NCBI RefSeq assembly: GCF_001263175.1 | Contig: NZ_CP012332.1 | Location: 2,415,501-2,479,500, forward strand | From: Vulgatibacter incomptus | Lineage (GTDB): Bacteria; Myxococcota; Myxococcia; Myxococcales; Vulgatibacteraceae | Length of the DNA stretch: 64,000 nt | Direction: 5' to 3' | Shown here: piece by piece, positions 1 through 7,855 of the stretch | Layout: each line of letters opens with the position of its first letter | Position numbering within the stretch: the stretch's first letter is position 1 | Position numbers and translations under genes: made by a program | Notes under the pieces: model-generated | The model's input: only the letters and a program-made list of their open reading frames with translations | The model's database searches: none | Told to the model about the DNA's origin: nothing

Positions 1-91
1 TTGCGGGCCTCTTTAGGCAAAAGGCCGCGATAAGAGCACGATTCGCTCGCGATGAGGAGCCTTCGTCCCTCGGGGACCAAGCGGCGCGGCG
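1..91. other. Intergenic end segment with two small hairpins
   Basis: No gene is visible between the window edge and the stop of the minus-strand HAD gene. Two imperfect stem-loops can be drawn: one near positions 3-30 (GCGGCCT/AGGCCGC arms with a short A/T inner stem) and one near 65-80 (GTCCC/GGGAC arms). Both lie downstream of the HAD gene and could act as its transcription terminator, but neither is followed by a convincing T tract on the minus strand. Confidence 0.3.
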
Positions 92-1207
92 CTACCGGAG
101 CAACGCGTCCCAGTCGATGGGCTCGCCGAGCTCGTGACGGAAGGCGCGGCCGTTGCCTCGGGCGCGGAGGCTGCGAAGGCCAGCCTCGATCGCAGCCAGA
201 GGGCTCGAGCCGGTCACGAGGGGACGCAAGGGATCATCGTCGGCGCCCACACGAGTGACGAAGCGGCCGTCGACGGGCTCCGGCAGATCGATCGACCAGG
301 GCGTGCGGCCGCCGTCGACGACGCGAAACGCGCGCCCGGCCCGCCAACCGTCGACGAAGCCGAGGATCCCGTGGACCTCGAAGACCATTCGATCCGGAAC
401 CTCATGCGGATTGGCGACGCCCTTCCTCGCGCCTCGGGCTCCGGGATTCGGGATCTCGTCCTCCGGCTCGAAGCGCTCGATGAGGACGCTTGGAATGCCT
501 GCCGCCCTGGAGGCGGCGACGTCGCGGCGCCGCGAGTTCCCCACGTAGATCGCCTGGTCGGCGGAGACCCCCAGCTCCTCGCAGAGCTTCACGATCATCG
601 CCGGATCGGGCTTTCCGACGCCCTCCTCCGCCGAGACCGTCACCGCGTCGAACCAGCCGCCCGTGCCGGAGGCCGCGAGCTTCTCTCGCTGGACCTCGGA
701 GGCGCCGTTGGTGGCGCAGCCGACGAGCAGCGCCCGATCGCGGAGCGACTGGATGAGGCCGGGCGCCTCGGCGTAGGGCACGAACCGCTTGCGCCGCTCC
801 ATCGCGAAGCGGGCCTCGAGCTCCCCGCCGAGCGGCGAGCGCACGCCGCACGCGGTGAGCGCGTCGGTGAAGACCTGGCGACGGAGCATGACGGCCAGCG
901 CGCCGAGGGTCGGGATCTGCGCCTGGGAGGCCGGGCCGAACCGGCCCCAGAGGCACTCCTCCCACGTGACGCCGAAGCGGGCGTCGATCCCCGTCACGTC
1001 GAGGGCCTGCCAGCTCGCCTGCCCCACCGCCGCCACCGCCTCGCCGAGGACGCCGTTCGGTAGCCCGGCGAGCTCCTCCAGGGGGCCGCAGGCGGCGGCC
1101 AGCGCGCCGCGGATCGCCGCGGCCTCCGGGATCAGCGTGTCGTCTAGGTCGAAGAGGATGGCGCGCAGCACGGATGCACCATCGCCGAAGGCCGCCATCG
1201 GGCTCAA
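92..1207 (-). CDS. HAD-family hydrolase with C-terminal extension
   Basis: Predicted phosphatase of the haloacid dehalogenase superfamily, 371 aa, cytoplasmic. Motif I reads LFDLDDTL near residue 18, the motif III lysine lies in VGKPDP near residue 200, and the motif IV aspartate lies in YVGNSRRRDVAASRAAG near residue 225. A helical cap lies between motifs I and III, as in the phosphoglycolate phosphatase/YjjG group. Residues from about 250 to the end form an extra domain-sized tail that the HAD core does not need and that I do not recognise. The substrate cannot be deduced. The gene is divergent from the small membrane protein gene that follows. A later start at the Met five residues in is also possible. 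Confidence 0.8.
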   Translation of the reverse strand: MSPMAAFGDGASVLRAILFDLDDTLIPEAAAIRGALAAACGPLEELAGLPNGVLGEAVAAVGQASWQALDVTGIDARFGVTWEECLWGRFGPASQAQIPTLGALAVMLRRQVFTDALTACGVRSPLGGELEARFAMERRKRFVPYAEAPGLIQSLRDRALLVGCATNGASEVQREKLAASGTGGWFDAVTVSAEEGVGKPDPAMIVKLCEELGVSADQAIYVGNSRRRDVAASRAAGIPSVLIERFEPEDEIPNPGARGARKGVANPHEVPDRMVFEVHGILGFVDGWRAGRAFRVVDGGRTPWSIDLPEPVDGRFVTRVGADDDPLRPLVTGSSPLAAIEAGLRSLRARGNGRAFRHELGEPIDWDALLR

Positions 1208-1365
1208 GGCCGATGGTGCTCGTCCCCTTTCTTCCTCGGTTCGAAGCAGCCGGCGCGGGGCGGAAAGAGGCCCGGGGCATCGCCGCCTCCCGAAATCGGT
1301 TGCAAAGGGAACGTCGAGTCTCCTTTGTTCTCCCGACGAACAACCGACCAGGCAGGAACGCGTAC

Positions 1366-1746
1366 ATGCTCGGCAAGGCCCTCTCCATTCTCGCTCTCGA
1401 CGTCGCCATCGTCCTCGCGGTGGCGCTCAAGGTGCGTCCCGACGACGTCCTGATGGGCAATGGCCTGCTCTGGGGCGTCGGGGGCGGGCTCGTGGCCGCC
1501 CTCTCGGCGATCGGTGGAGCCTGGTATGCCGAGGCCAAGGGACTGAAGCTGAACCAGGCCCTCGCCATCGTGACCGTGGGGATGCTCTTCCGGATGCTGA
1601 TCCTGGCGGTGATCACGCTCCTGGCCGTCAAGCTGGGCACGGTGGAGCCGCTCGCCTTCATCCTCGGCTTCGGCGCGATCTACGTCGCCGGCCAGGCCCT
1701 CGAGGTGTGGATGCTCGCCCGGCTGCGGGGCAGGCAGACCTCCTGA
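1366..1746 (+). CDS. Small integral membrane protein, AtpI-like hydrophobicity
   Basis: A 126-aa protein made almost entirely of hydrophobic helices: residues about 5-22, 33-52, 65-90 and 95-115 look like four transmembrane segments, with a short basic C-terminus. The overall pattern resembles ATP synthase subunit I or other small inner-membrane proteins, but no diagnostic motif is visible, so the function is left open. The open frame extends upstream to 1174, but the hydrophobic domain begins at the ATG at 1366 and the upstream part has the composition of non-coding antisense, so this start is preferred. A strong hairpin follows the stop by about 20 bases. Confidence 0.6.
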   Translation: MLGKALSILALDVAIVLAVALKVRPDDVLMGNGLLWGVGGGLVAALSAIGGAWYAEAKGLKLNQALAIVTVGMLFRMLILAVITLLAVKLGTVEPLAFILGFGAIYVAGQALEVWMLARLRGRQTS

Positions 1747-1765
1747 CGGCCCGCTCGGAGCGTGT

Positions 1766-1795
1766 GAAGAAGTCGGTCCCGGGCCCGACTTCTTC
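1766..1795 (+). terminator. Hairpin with perfect 11-bp arms (element copy A)
   Basis: Arms GAAGAAGTCGG (1766-1776) and CCGACTTCTTC (1785-1795) pair perfectly around an 8-base GC-rich loop, about 20 bases after the stop of the small membrane protein gene. It probably works as a factor-assisted or weak intrinsic terminator, since no T tract follows. It forms the left half of a composite repeat whose core (1809-1852) recurs elsewhere in the window. Confidence 0.6.
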
Positions 1796-1808
1796 AGCCG
1801 CGGTTCCC

Positions 1809-1852
1809 GCGGAAACGCTCGTCTTTTCGTCTGCTCCGCCTTCGGCTTCGCG
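1809..1852 (+). repeat. Dispersed intergenic core repeat, copy A
   Basis: Forty-four bases that match copy B (2375-2418, opposite strand) and copy E (21395-21438) without gaps. Key blocks are GCGGAAACGCTC, TTTTCGTCTGCTCCGCC and TTCGGCTTCGCG. The core follows the hairpin at 1766-1795, joined by a CAGC-containing spacer. It lies between two plus-strand genes and has no open frame of its own. Confidence 0.75.
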
Positions 1853-1924
1853 CGGGGGGTCCCATCTCGCTCTCCGGCTGCCTACCTTGAATGGGTAGTC
1901 CTTCGACCGAGAGGAGGTGGGCCC

Positions 1925-2374
1925 ATGAAACCGAGCGAGATCCGCGAGCTCATCCTCGCCGAGCGCGGCAAGGTGGTCGGGCTCCTCGACCAGGCGTGGC
2001 TGGCGGCAGAGGCCGTGATCGACGGCAAGGAGGACTTCCAGGTCCTCCACTCCCTCGCCCACGGCCTCGAGGACGCGCTCGTAGACCTCTTCGACGAGGA
2101 GGAGGAGATCCTCGAGCCGGCGCTCCGCCAGACCGACTCGTGGGGCGACGTGAGGGCGATGCGCCTCGAGGCCTTCCTGCGGGGGCAGCGGAAGGCGGTC
2201 CACGGGACCTGCGGGGAAGTGGCAAAGGGGCGGATGCACCCGAGGCGCGCCGCCGAGGAGATCATGGCGCTGGTGGATGCGGTGCGAGAACGCCTCGCGA
2301 GGTCGGAGCACGAGTTCCTGAGCCCCGACCTCCTGCGCGACGACCTGGTCTCGATCCGCCAGACCGGCGGCTGA
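1925..2374 (+). CDS. Hemerythrin/HHE-like four-helix protein
   Basis: A 149-aa, soluble, strongly helical, Glu- and Leu-rich protein. Histidines in helical contexts (HSLAHGLEDA, GTCGE preceded by a His, RSEHEF) and acidic clusters (DLFDEEEEILEPAL) fit a hemerythrin or HHE-type metal-binding four-helix bundle. The full set of hemerythrin ligands cannot be assigned by eye, so the family call is tentative and the role (oxygen, NO or iron handling) is not established. A strong Shine-Dalgarno sequence, GAGGAGG, sits just before the ATG. The gene stands alone, flanked on both sides by copies of the dispersed hairpin repeat. Confidence 0.5.
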   Translation: MKPSEIRELILAERGKVVGLLDQAWLAAEAVIDGKEDFQVLHSLAHGLEDALVDLFDEEEEILEPALRQTDSWGDVRAMRLEAFLRGQRKAVHGTCGEVAKGRMHPRRAAEEIMALVDAVRERLARSEHEFLSPDLLRDDLVSIRQTGG

Positions 2375-2473
2375 CGCGGAGCCGAAGGCGGAGCAAACGA
2401 ATAGATGAGCGTTTCCGCGCACGCGAAGCCGTAGGCGGAGCAACGGAAAAGCGCGATCGCGCGAAGCGCGGCT
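2375..2473 (-). repeat. Dispersed intergenic core repeat, tandem copies C and B
   Basis: On the minus strand a degenerate copy C (2422-2473) is followed directly by a near-perfect copy B (2375-2418). Copy B matches copy A over 44 bases with only a handful of substitutions and no gap. Both copies carry the invariant TGCTCCGCC block followed by TTCGGCT or TACGGCT. The pair lies between convergent genes, starting at the stop codon of the hemerythrin-like gene. Confidence 0.75.
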
Positions 2474-2512
2474 GAAGGAATCGGGCCCGCGTTAGGCGGG
2501 TCCGTTTCCTTC
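2474..2512. terminator. Long hairpin between convergent genes
   Basis: Arms 2474-2490 and 2496-2512 pair over 17 positions with one T:T mismatch and wobble pairs, closing a 5-base loop. The stem starts with GAAGGAA and ends with TTCCTTC. It sits between the hemerythrin-like gene and kdd, which converge, so it probably serves as a bidirectional terminator. It is also the hairpin half of the dispersed element (locus B/C). Confidence 0.6.
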
Positions 2513-2518
2513 ATACGC

Positions 2519-3547
2519 TCAAGCGAACCGCTCCTCGAAGTGGCGCCGCAGCGCCGGATGCTTCCGCAGCAGGTCGAGGGTGAGCTCGGCGTGGCCGTGG
2601 GCGAAGCCGTTCCCCATCAGGAGATCGACGTCCTTGCCCACGCCCTCCGCGCCCAGGGCGGTGGCGGTGAAGCTCGTCGCCATCGAAAAGAAGACGACCC
2701 GGCCGCGATCCTTCGTGGCCAGGATCGAGCCCATCTCGGTGCGCGGCACGCTGGCGCAGTTGATCACCACGTCACAGAGCTTGCCGCCGGTCGCCGCCGA
2801 GATCTTCTCCAGGACCTCCACCGGCTTGGTGGCGTCGGCGACGATCCCCTCGTCGGCGAGGCCGAGGCCCACCAGCGTGTCGACCGCCTTCTGCGAGATG
2901 TCGAGGGCGAGGACGCGGGCGCCGTTGTCCTTGGCCTGGGCGCAGCAGAGCGCGCCGCTCTTGCCCGAGCCGAGCACGAGCACGGTCTGGCCCGCGGACA
3001 CCGCCCGCTCAACCAGCGCCGGAGCGCCGCAGACGTCGAGCGCCGCGAGGGAGAGCGTATCGGCCATGTCCTCGGGGAGCTTCGCCCAGATCCCCGAGGC
3101 GAAGAGGATGGCGTGCCCCTTCACGTCGACGCGGTCGTTGTCCACGTGGACCTTGGTGATCGCCTCGAGCCGCAGCGGCGTGAGCGTCAGCGAGACGAGG
3201 GTCGCGATCCGATCGCCGGGCTGGAGCTGCTCCCGCGCGGGATGGGCCGCGCCGATCTCGCGGATGCGGCCGATGAGCATGCCGCCGGAGCCCGTCACCG
3301 GGTTGTGCATCTTGCCGCGCTCGGAGACGATCCGCTCGATCTCCGCGGCGATCCGCTCGGGCTCCGCTCCGACCGAGTCCTTGATCTGCTTGAACGACGC
3401 GGCGTCGATGTTCAGGTGATCGACGTCGATCACCAGCTCGTCCGGGCCGGCAGGGAGAGAGGGGTCGAGGACCTCGGCGGCCTGGGGAAGGACGCCGGCG
3501 GGCCGGATCACGCGGGAGAGGCCATAGGGATCAAGGGTACGGGCCAT
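2519..3547 (-). CDS. kdd: L-erythro-3,5-diaminohexanoate dehydrogenase
   Basis: NAD-dependent enzyme that oxidatively deaminates 3,5-diaminohexanoate to 5-amino-3-oxohexanoate in anaerobic lysine degradation. The 342-aa protein shows the signature blocks I know from Fusobacterium Kdd: YGLSRVIRPAGVLPQ at the N-terminus, NIDAASFKQIK, NPVTGSGGMLIG, SLTLTPLRLEAI, FASGIWAKLP, a Rossmann-type VLGSGKSGALCCAQA near residue 190, and FFSMATSFTATALGAEGVGKD near the C-terminus. Length is normal. It is a divergent member of the medium-chain alcohol dehydrogenase superfamily. The other lysine-fermentation genes (kamA, kamDE, kce, kal) are not in this window, so pathway membership is inferred from the enzyme alone. 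Confidence 0.88.
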   Translation of the reverse strand: MARTLDPYGLSRVIRPAGVLPQAAEVLDPSLPAGPDELVIDVDHLNIDAASFKQIKDSVGAEPERIAAEIERIVSERGKMHNPVTGSGGMLIGRIREIGAAHPAREQLQPGDRIATLVSLTLTPLRLEAITKVHVDNDRVDVKGHAILFASGIWAKLPEDMADTLSLAALDVCGAPALVERAVSAGQTVLVLGSGKSGALCCAQAKDNGARVLALDISQKAVDTLVGLGLADEGIVADATKPVEVLEKISAATGGKLCDVVINCASVPRTEMGSILATKDRGRVVFFSMATSFTATALGAEGVGKDVDLLMGNGFAHGHAELTLDLLRKHPALRRHFEERFA

Positions 3548-3681
3548 CGGAACGCCTCCTGAGATGATGGAGGCGTGCTACCCGAGCGCCCCCTGCGCCG
3601 CAAGCGCTTTGCCGCCAAGCCGCCGCCGTTCCCTTGGAACGGGCACCTCGAGCGCTGGTCGCCCGGCGCCCGTTTCGTCGC

Positions 3682-4479
3682 TCAGTCGGCTTTGGCCGGC
3701 GAACCGCCCGCCGGCGTGGCCCCGCCCGCCATGCCGGCGCCGAGCGTTCGAATCAGGTCGAGTGGGATGGGGATGATGGTCTGGTTCCCGCCCGAGGTGA
3801 TCTCCACCAGGGTCTGCAGGTAGCGGAGCTGGAGGGTCGCCGGGTTGGTCGTCATCACGTCGGCGGCCAGGGCGAGCTTCTCGGCGGCCTGGTGCTCGCC
3901 ATCGGCGGCGATGACCTTCGCGCGCCGCTCTCGCTCGGCCTCGGCCTGACGCGCGATGGCCCGCTGCATGTCCCCAGGGATGTCGATGTGCTTCACCTCG
4001 ACGTTGGAGACCTTCACGCCCCACGGTCCGGTGTGGGCGTCGAGCACCTGCTGCAGCTCCTGGTTGATCTTCTCGCGCTGCGAGAGGAGCTCGTCGAGCT
4101 CCACCTGGCCGAGGATCGCGCGCAGCGTGGTCTGCGCGAGCTGGGAGGTCGCGTAGAGATAATCCTCCACCTGCAGCACGGCGCGATCCGCCTGGATCAC
4201 CCGGAAGTAGACCACCGCGCTCACCTTCACGCTGACGTTGTCGCGGGTGATCACGTCCTGGGGCGGGACGTCGCGGGCCACGGTGCGGAGGTCCACGATC
4301 ACCATCCGCTCGACGAAGGGGATGAGCCAGCGGAAGCCCGCCCGCTTCAGGCCCGTGTAGCGGCCGAGGCGGAAGATCACGCCGTTCTCGTACTCGTTGA
4401 TGATCCTCACGCCTGAGAGGAAGACGAAGAACGCGATGGCCAACGGGACGAGGATCGCGATCCAACCCGAGAATTCCAT
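3682..4479 (-). CDS. SPFH/stomatin-family protein (slipin)
   Basis: Membrane-anchored stomatin-like protein, 265 aa. One N-terminal transmembrane helix (residues about 7-25) is followed by the SPFH/Band-7 domain: [60 protein letters not shown] and the [17 protein letters not shown] coiled segment, then a short Ala/Gly-rich tail. Stomatins form oligomeric rings in the membrane, and slipins are usually paired with an NfeD partner. Here the NfeD-ClpP gene lies immediately upstream with a three-base gap, so the two are almost certainly co-transcribed and act together in membrane protein quality control or microdomain organisation. Confidence 0.9.
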   Translation of the reverse strand: MEFSGWIAILVPLAIAFFVFLSGVRIINEYENGVIFRLGRYTGLKRAGFRWLIPFVERMVIVDLRTVARDVPPQDVITRDNVSVKVSAVVYFRVIQADRAVLQVEDYLYATSQLAQTTLRAILGQVELDELLSQREKINQELQQVLDAHTGPWGVKVSNVEVKHIDIPGDMQRAIARQAEAERERRAKVIAADGEHQAAEKLALAADVMTTNPATLQLRYLQTLVEITSGGNQTIIPIPLDLIRTLGAGMAGGATPAGGSPAKAD

Positions 4480-4482
4480 TTC

Positions 4483-5862
4483 CTACCCTTTCCGCTCGAC
4501 GCGGACGACGAGCCCGTCGACCCCGCGTACGACGATGGCGGAGCCCTCTTCGATGGGGCGATCGGAGATCGCCTGCCAGAGCTCGCCGTGAACGAAGACC
4601 TGCCCGCCGGATGAATCGATGTCCCGAAGCGCCTTGCCGAGCTCGCCGACGAGGCCCGCGTCCCCGCCGCGCTGCGGGAGCCTCCGCGCCTCTGCCGCCC
4701 GCAGGATCACGAAGGCGGCGGCGCCGCCGCAGAGCACGGCGGTGGGGATGAGAAGCCACCAGGTCACGCCGAAGGACGGCTCCACGAACCACTTGGAGTC
4801 GAAGTGATCGATGAGGAGCAGGCCGCCGAGGATCAGCAGCGCCACGCCGCCGACGCCCAGGAGACCGCTCGCTACGAAGAGCTCGGAGATGAGCATCCCG
4901 ATCCCGAGGATCATCAGGATCACGCCGCCCGCCTGGATGGGCAGCGCAGAGAAGGCGATCATCGCGAGGACGAGGCAGATCCCGCCGATCAGCCCTGGGA
5001 CGATGCCGCCCGGGTGGGCGACCTCGATGGCGATGCCGAGGCCCGCCACGAGGAAGAGCAGGTAGGCGATGGCAGGGCTCGCGAGCCAATGGACGAGAGC
5101 CTGGCGCGTGGTCGGGTGGAGCGCCTCGATCCGCGCGCCCGCGGTCCGGAGCACGCGCGGTCCGTCGGGCAGGATCACGGTCCGGCCGTCGGCCTCATCC
5201 AGGAAGGCCCGCTCGGAGGGCGCGATCAGCTCGACCACGCGGAGCTCGACGGCCCTCTCGGCGGTGACGCTGGCGCTATCCCGCACCGCCTCGGCGGCCC
5301 ACTGCTCGTTGCGCCCGCGCTGCTTGGCGATGCCCTCGGCGAACGCCAGGGTGTCGTTCATGACCTTCGCGGCCATGTGCTTGCCGCCCTGCTCCGGATC
5401 GCTGCCGCTGGGACCCATCACGGGGTGCGCGGCGCCGATGTTCGTGGCGGGAGCCATCGCGGCGAGGTGGGACGCCATGGTCAAGAAGACGCCCGCGCTC
5501 CCGGCCCTCGCGCCGGAGGGGCCGATCCAGACGAGCACGGGGATCCGCGCGCCGAGGAAGGACTGGACGATCTCGCGGGTGGCCTCGAGGGAGCCGCCGG
5601 GCGTGTCGATGCGGACGAGCAGCGCCTCGTAGCCGCCGGCCTCCGCCCGTTGGACACAGTCGGTGAGATACGCGGCGGTCCCCCCGTCGACCGCGCCTCC
5701 GAGCTCGCAGCGCGCAACTTCCCGCACCGCCGGAACGCCGGGGATCGCCTCCGTCGGCACGGGGGTTTCCGCGGCGGCGCCCAAGAAGAGGCCCACGACG
5801 GTGAGGAAGAGCGCCAGGGGCGCGGTCCACTTCTTGCGATGGATGGAGGTCGAGGAACGCAT
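4483..5862 (-). CDS. NfeD-type membrane-bound serine protease (ClpP-class)
   Basis: Long-form NfeD protein, 459 aa. A signal peptide or first helix (residues about 10-30) precedes a ClpP/SppA-like protease domain (EALLVRIDTPGGSLEATREI; GPSGARAGSAGVFLTMASH with the nucleophile Ser region; NIGAAHPV), then a four-helix membrane domain (about residues 245-370) and a C-terminal OB-fold (GELGKALRDIDSSGGQVFVHGELW). The family cleaves hydrophobic or stomatin-derived sequences. The ATG at 5862 is chosen because it begins the signal-like segment; the upstream open frame is unrelated. The gene precedes and nearly abuts the stomatin gene. Confidence 0.9.
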   Translation of the reverse strand: MRSSTSIHRKKWTAPLALFLTVVGLFLGAAAETPVPTEAIPGVPAVREVARCELGGAVDGGTAAYLTDCVQRAEAGGYEALLVRIDTPGGSLEATREIVQSFLGARIPVLVWIGPSGARAGSAGVFLTMASHLAAMAPATNIGAAHPVMGPSGSDPEQGGKHMAAKVMNDTLAFAEGIAKQRGRNEQWAAEAVRDSASVTAERAVELRVVELIAPSERAFLDEADGRTVILPDGPRVLRTAGARIEALHPTTRQALVHWLASPAIAYLLFLVAGLGIAIEVAHPGGIVPGLIGGICLVLAMIAFSALPIQAGGVILMILGIGMLISELFVASGLLGVGGVALLILGGLLLIDHFDSKWFVEPSFGVTWWLLIPTAVLCGGAAAFVILRAAEARRLPQRGGDAGLVGELGKALRDIDSSGGQVFVHGELWQAISDRPIEEGSAIVVRGVDGLVVRVERKG

Positions 5863-5969
5863 GTCTTCCCGCCCGGTGTATTCGGACGATACCAAAGGCG
5901 CAATCCGAATGGGTTCCCCGTGGCTCGGAGGGCCGGCATCAGCCTGCCCTCGCCTGCCCTGCCGCGACG

Positions 5970-6689
5970 CTACCTCGCTCGCTCTGGCACGTCCCTCCCG
6001 AGGGCGGCGAGCACGAGCTTGAGGTCGTTCCAGACCTTCGCCTTCTCGCCCGGGTTGCGCAGCAGATACGCCGGGTGAAAGGTGGGCATCACAGGGACGC
6101 CCTCGAGCTCCTGCCACTGCCCCCGGAGGTTGGAGATCGGCGCGTCGCCGCCCAGGAGCGCCTGGGAGGCGGCCTGGCCCAGCGCGACGATGGCCTTGGG
6201 CCGGATCGCCGCAAGCTGGCCCCGCAAGTAGGGCCGGCAGGTCGCGACCTCGTCCGGCGTCGGCGCACGATCCCCTGGCGGGCGGCACTTCACGGTGTCG
6301 GTGAGGTAGACCTCGTGCCGGGCGAAGCCCATGGCCCCGATCATCTTCTCGAGGAGCTCGCCTGCCGGCCCCACGGCCGGGAGGCCTCTCTCGTCCTCGT
6401 CCGCGCCGGGCCGATCGCCCACGAAGACGAGCTCGGCGGACGGGGCGCCGTCCCCGAAGACGATCCGCGTCCTCCCCTCGCAGAGCCCGCAGCGCCTGCA
6501 GTCGCCGAGGTCGGCGCGGATCCCGTCCAGGTCGGGCGGCACCCTTGGGGCCTCGAGGGCGGGCGCGAGCGGGGCCGCCTCCACGATCGGGAGGGTCTCG
6601 ACGCCTTCCCGACGGGCCCAACGCAGGTGGCGCGCGAGCTCCGCCGCCACGGCTGCCAGCTCATCTCGGCTGTGCGAACGATCGTCCAT
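5970..6689 (-). CDS. Uracil-DNA glycosylase, Fe-S (family 4-type)
   Basis: Predicted base-excision repair enzyme of the iron-sulfur uracil-DNA glycosylase group, 239 aa. Probable 4Fe-4S ligands are Cys64, Cys67, Cys135 and Cys151 (spacing C-x2-C and C-x15-C). Motif 1 is VFVGDRPGADEDERG (residues 88-102) and the second catalytic loop is HPAYLLR with His205. Two motif differences stand out: the usual GEAPG reads GDRPG, and the usual Phe in the RPFVG segment is Ala105. An N-terminal extension of about 60 residues precedes the first cysteine. The start at 6689 gives a family-like length; the longer open frame upstream overlaps the next gene and looks non-coding. Confidence 0.87.
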   Translation of the reverse strand: MDDRSHSRDELAAVAAELARHLRWARREGVETLPIVEAAPLAPALEAPRVPPDLDGIRADLGDCRRCGLCEGRTRIVFGDGAPSAELVFVGDRPGADEDERGLPAVGPAGELLEKMIGAMGFARHEVYLTDTVKCRPPGDRAPTPDEVATCRPYLRGQLAAIRPKAIVALGQAASQALLGGDAPISNLRGQWQELEGVPVMPTFHPAYLLRNPGEKAKVWNDLKLVLAALGRDVPERAR

Positions 6690-6833
6690 TCCCGGATTCT
6701 GCCCTCCCCCGCCCTTCCGAGGAAGCGCCGAGGCGTCGCGGTTCGGCCGGATGGTTGCAGGCCCTACCGATCGCCCGGTACAACTTCGCCCGGAGATGAA
6801 CCGCCGACCGGCGAGCTCGGAGGATGAACCACG

Positions 6834-7847
6834 TTGAAGGGGTTTTCCGTAGTCCTTTCGTTCGGAGTCCTCCTCGTCCTCTGGCCCCGCGACGCCTGGG
6901 CCTGGGGGCCGCTCACCCACCTGGATTTCTCGGGCGGCGCCCTGAGCCAGCTCGGCGTGCTCCCCTCCGCGATGCGGATCCTCCTCGCCAAGTGCGCGGA
7001 CGACTTCCTCTACGGCTCCCTCGCCGCGGACATCATCGTCGGCAAGAACCTGGCCCGCTACGCGGTGCACTGCCACAACTGGAAGGTGGGCTGGCAGGTG
7101 CTGGACAAGGCGCGGGGCGAGCCGCAGCAGGCCTTCGCCCTGGGCTTCCTGGCGCACCTCGCCGCCGACACCGTGGCCCACAACTACTACGTCCCCTACA
7201 AGACCGTGCAGGGCCACGCCTTCCGCCGCACCGGCCACGCCTACTGGGAGCTGCGCTTCGACCAGAAGCTCGGCCCGGACCTCTGGCAGACCGCGAGGCG
7301 GATCACCCGGCCGTCCTTCCGCGCCCACGACGAGTTCCTCGAGGACGCGCTCGCCGGCTCCGCCGTGATCCCCTTCGGCGTCTCCAAGCGGCTGTTCAAC
7401 CAGCTCCTCCTCGCGGCGCGGATGCGGAAGTACCAGTCCATGGCCGCGGTGGTCGCCGCAGAGAACGAGGAGCTGCCGCTGACGGACGAGGAGGTCCGGA
7501 CCGCGAGGGCGCTCGCCGTGGAGCAGATCCTCGGCATGCTCGCCGACGGCGAGCGTTGCCGCGCGGCAGGGGCCGACCCCACCGGCGGCCGCAACCTCCA
7601 CTTCGCCCTGGGCCTCCGGCAGAACCTGCGCGAGGGGAGCCGGAAGGGAGAGATCTCGGCGAACGACGCCGCGGAGGTCGTGCGCAGGACGCGCCCGGCC
7701 TTCCACGCGGCGATCCACGGGAAGCTCGAGCTCCCGGACCTCCCCTCGAGGGCCGGCTCGGTCGCCCGCGACCTCGTCCGAGACTCCGCCGAGCAGACGG
7801 ATCAGGCGACGCCCGAGGAGCTGGAGACCGAAGACGAAGCCGCGTAG
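6834..7847 (+). CDS. Zinc-dependent phospholipase C family protein
   Basis: Secreted or periplasmic protein of 337 aa with a signal peptide (residues about 1-23, ending near AWAWG). The mature N-terminus begins with Trp-Gly-Pro-Leu-Thr-His, as in the Zn-dependent phospholipase C/S1-P1 nuclease fold, where the N-terminal Trp and His side chains bind zinc. Further candidate ligands are Asp and His in KCADDFLYGSLAADII, AVHCHNWKVG and AFLAHLAADTVAHNYYVP-like helices (GFLAHLAADTVAHNYYVPY). The start is TTG at 6834 with GGAGG about ten bases upstream; a nearby ATG at 6824 is in another frame. The C-terminal half is less conserved and acidic at the end. The substrate is unknown. Confidence 0.78.
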   Translation: MKGFSVVLSFGVLLVLWPRDAWAWGPLTHLDFSGGALSQLGVLPSAMRILLAKCADDFLYGSLAADIIVGKNLARYAVHCHNWKVGWQVLDKARGEPQQAFALGFLAHLAADTVAHNYYVPYKTVQGHAFRRTGHAYWELRFDQKLGPDLWQTARRITRPSFRAHDEFLEDALAGSAVIPFGVSKRLFNQLLLAARMRKYQSMAAVVAAENEELPLTDEEVRTARALAVEQILGMLADGERCRAAGADPTGGRNLHFALGLRQNLREGSRKGEISANDAAEVVRRTRPAFHAAIHGKLELPDLPSRAGSVARDLVRDSAEQTDQATPEELETEDEAA

Positions 7848-7855
7848 GCGTCGGC

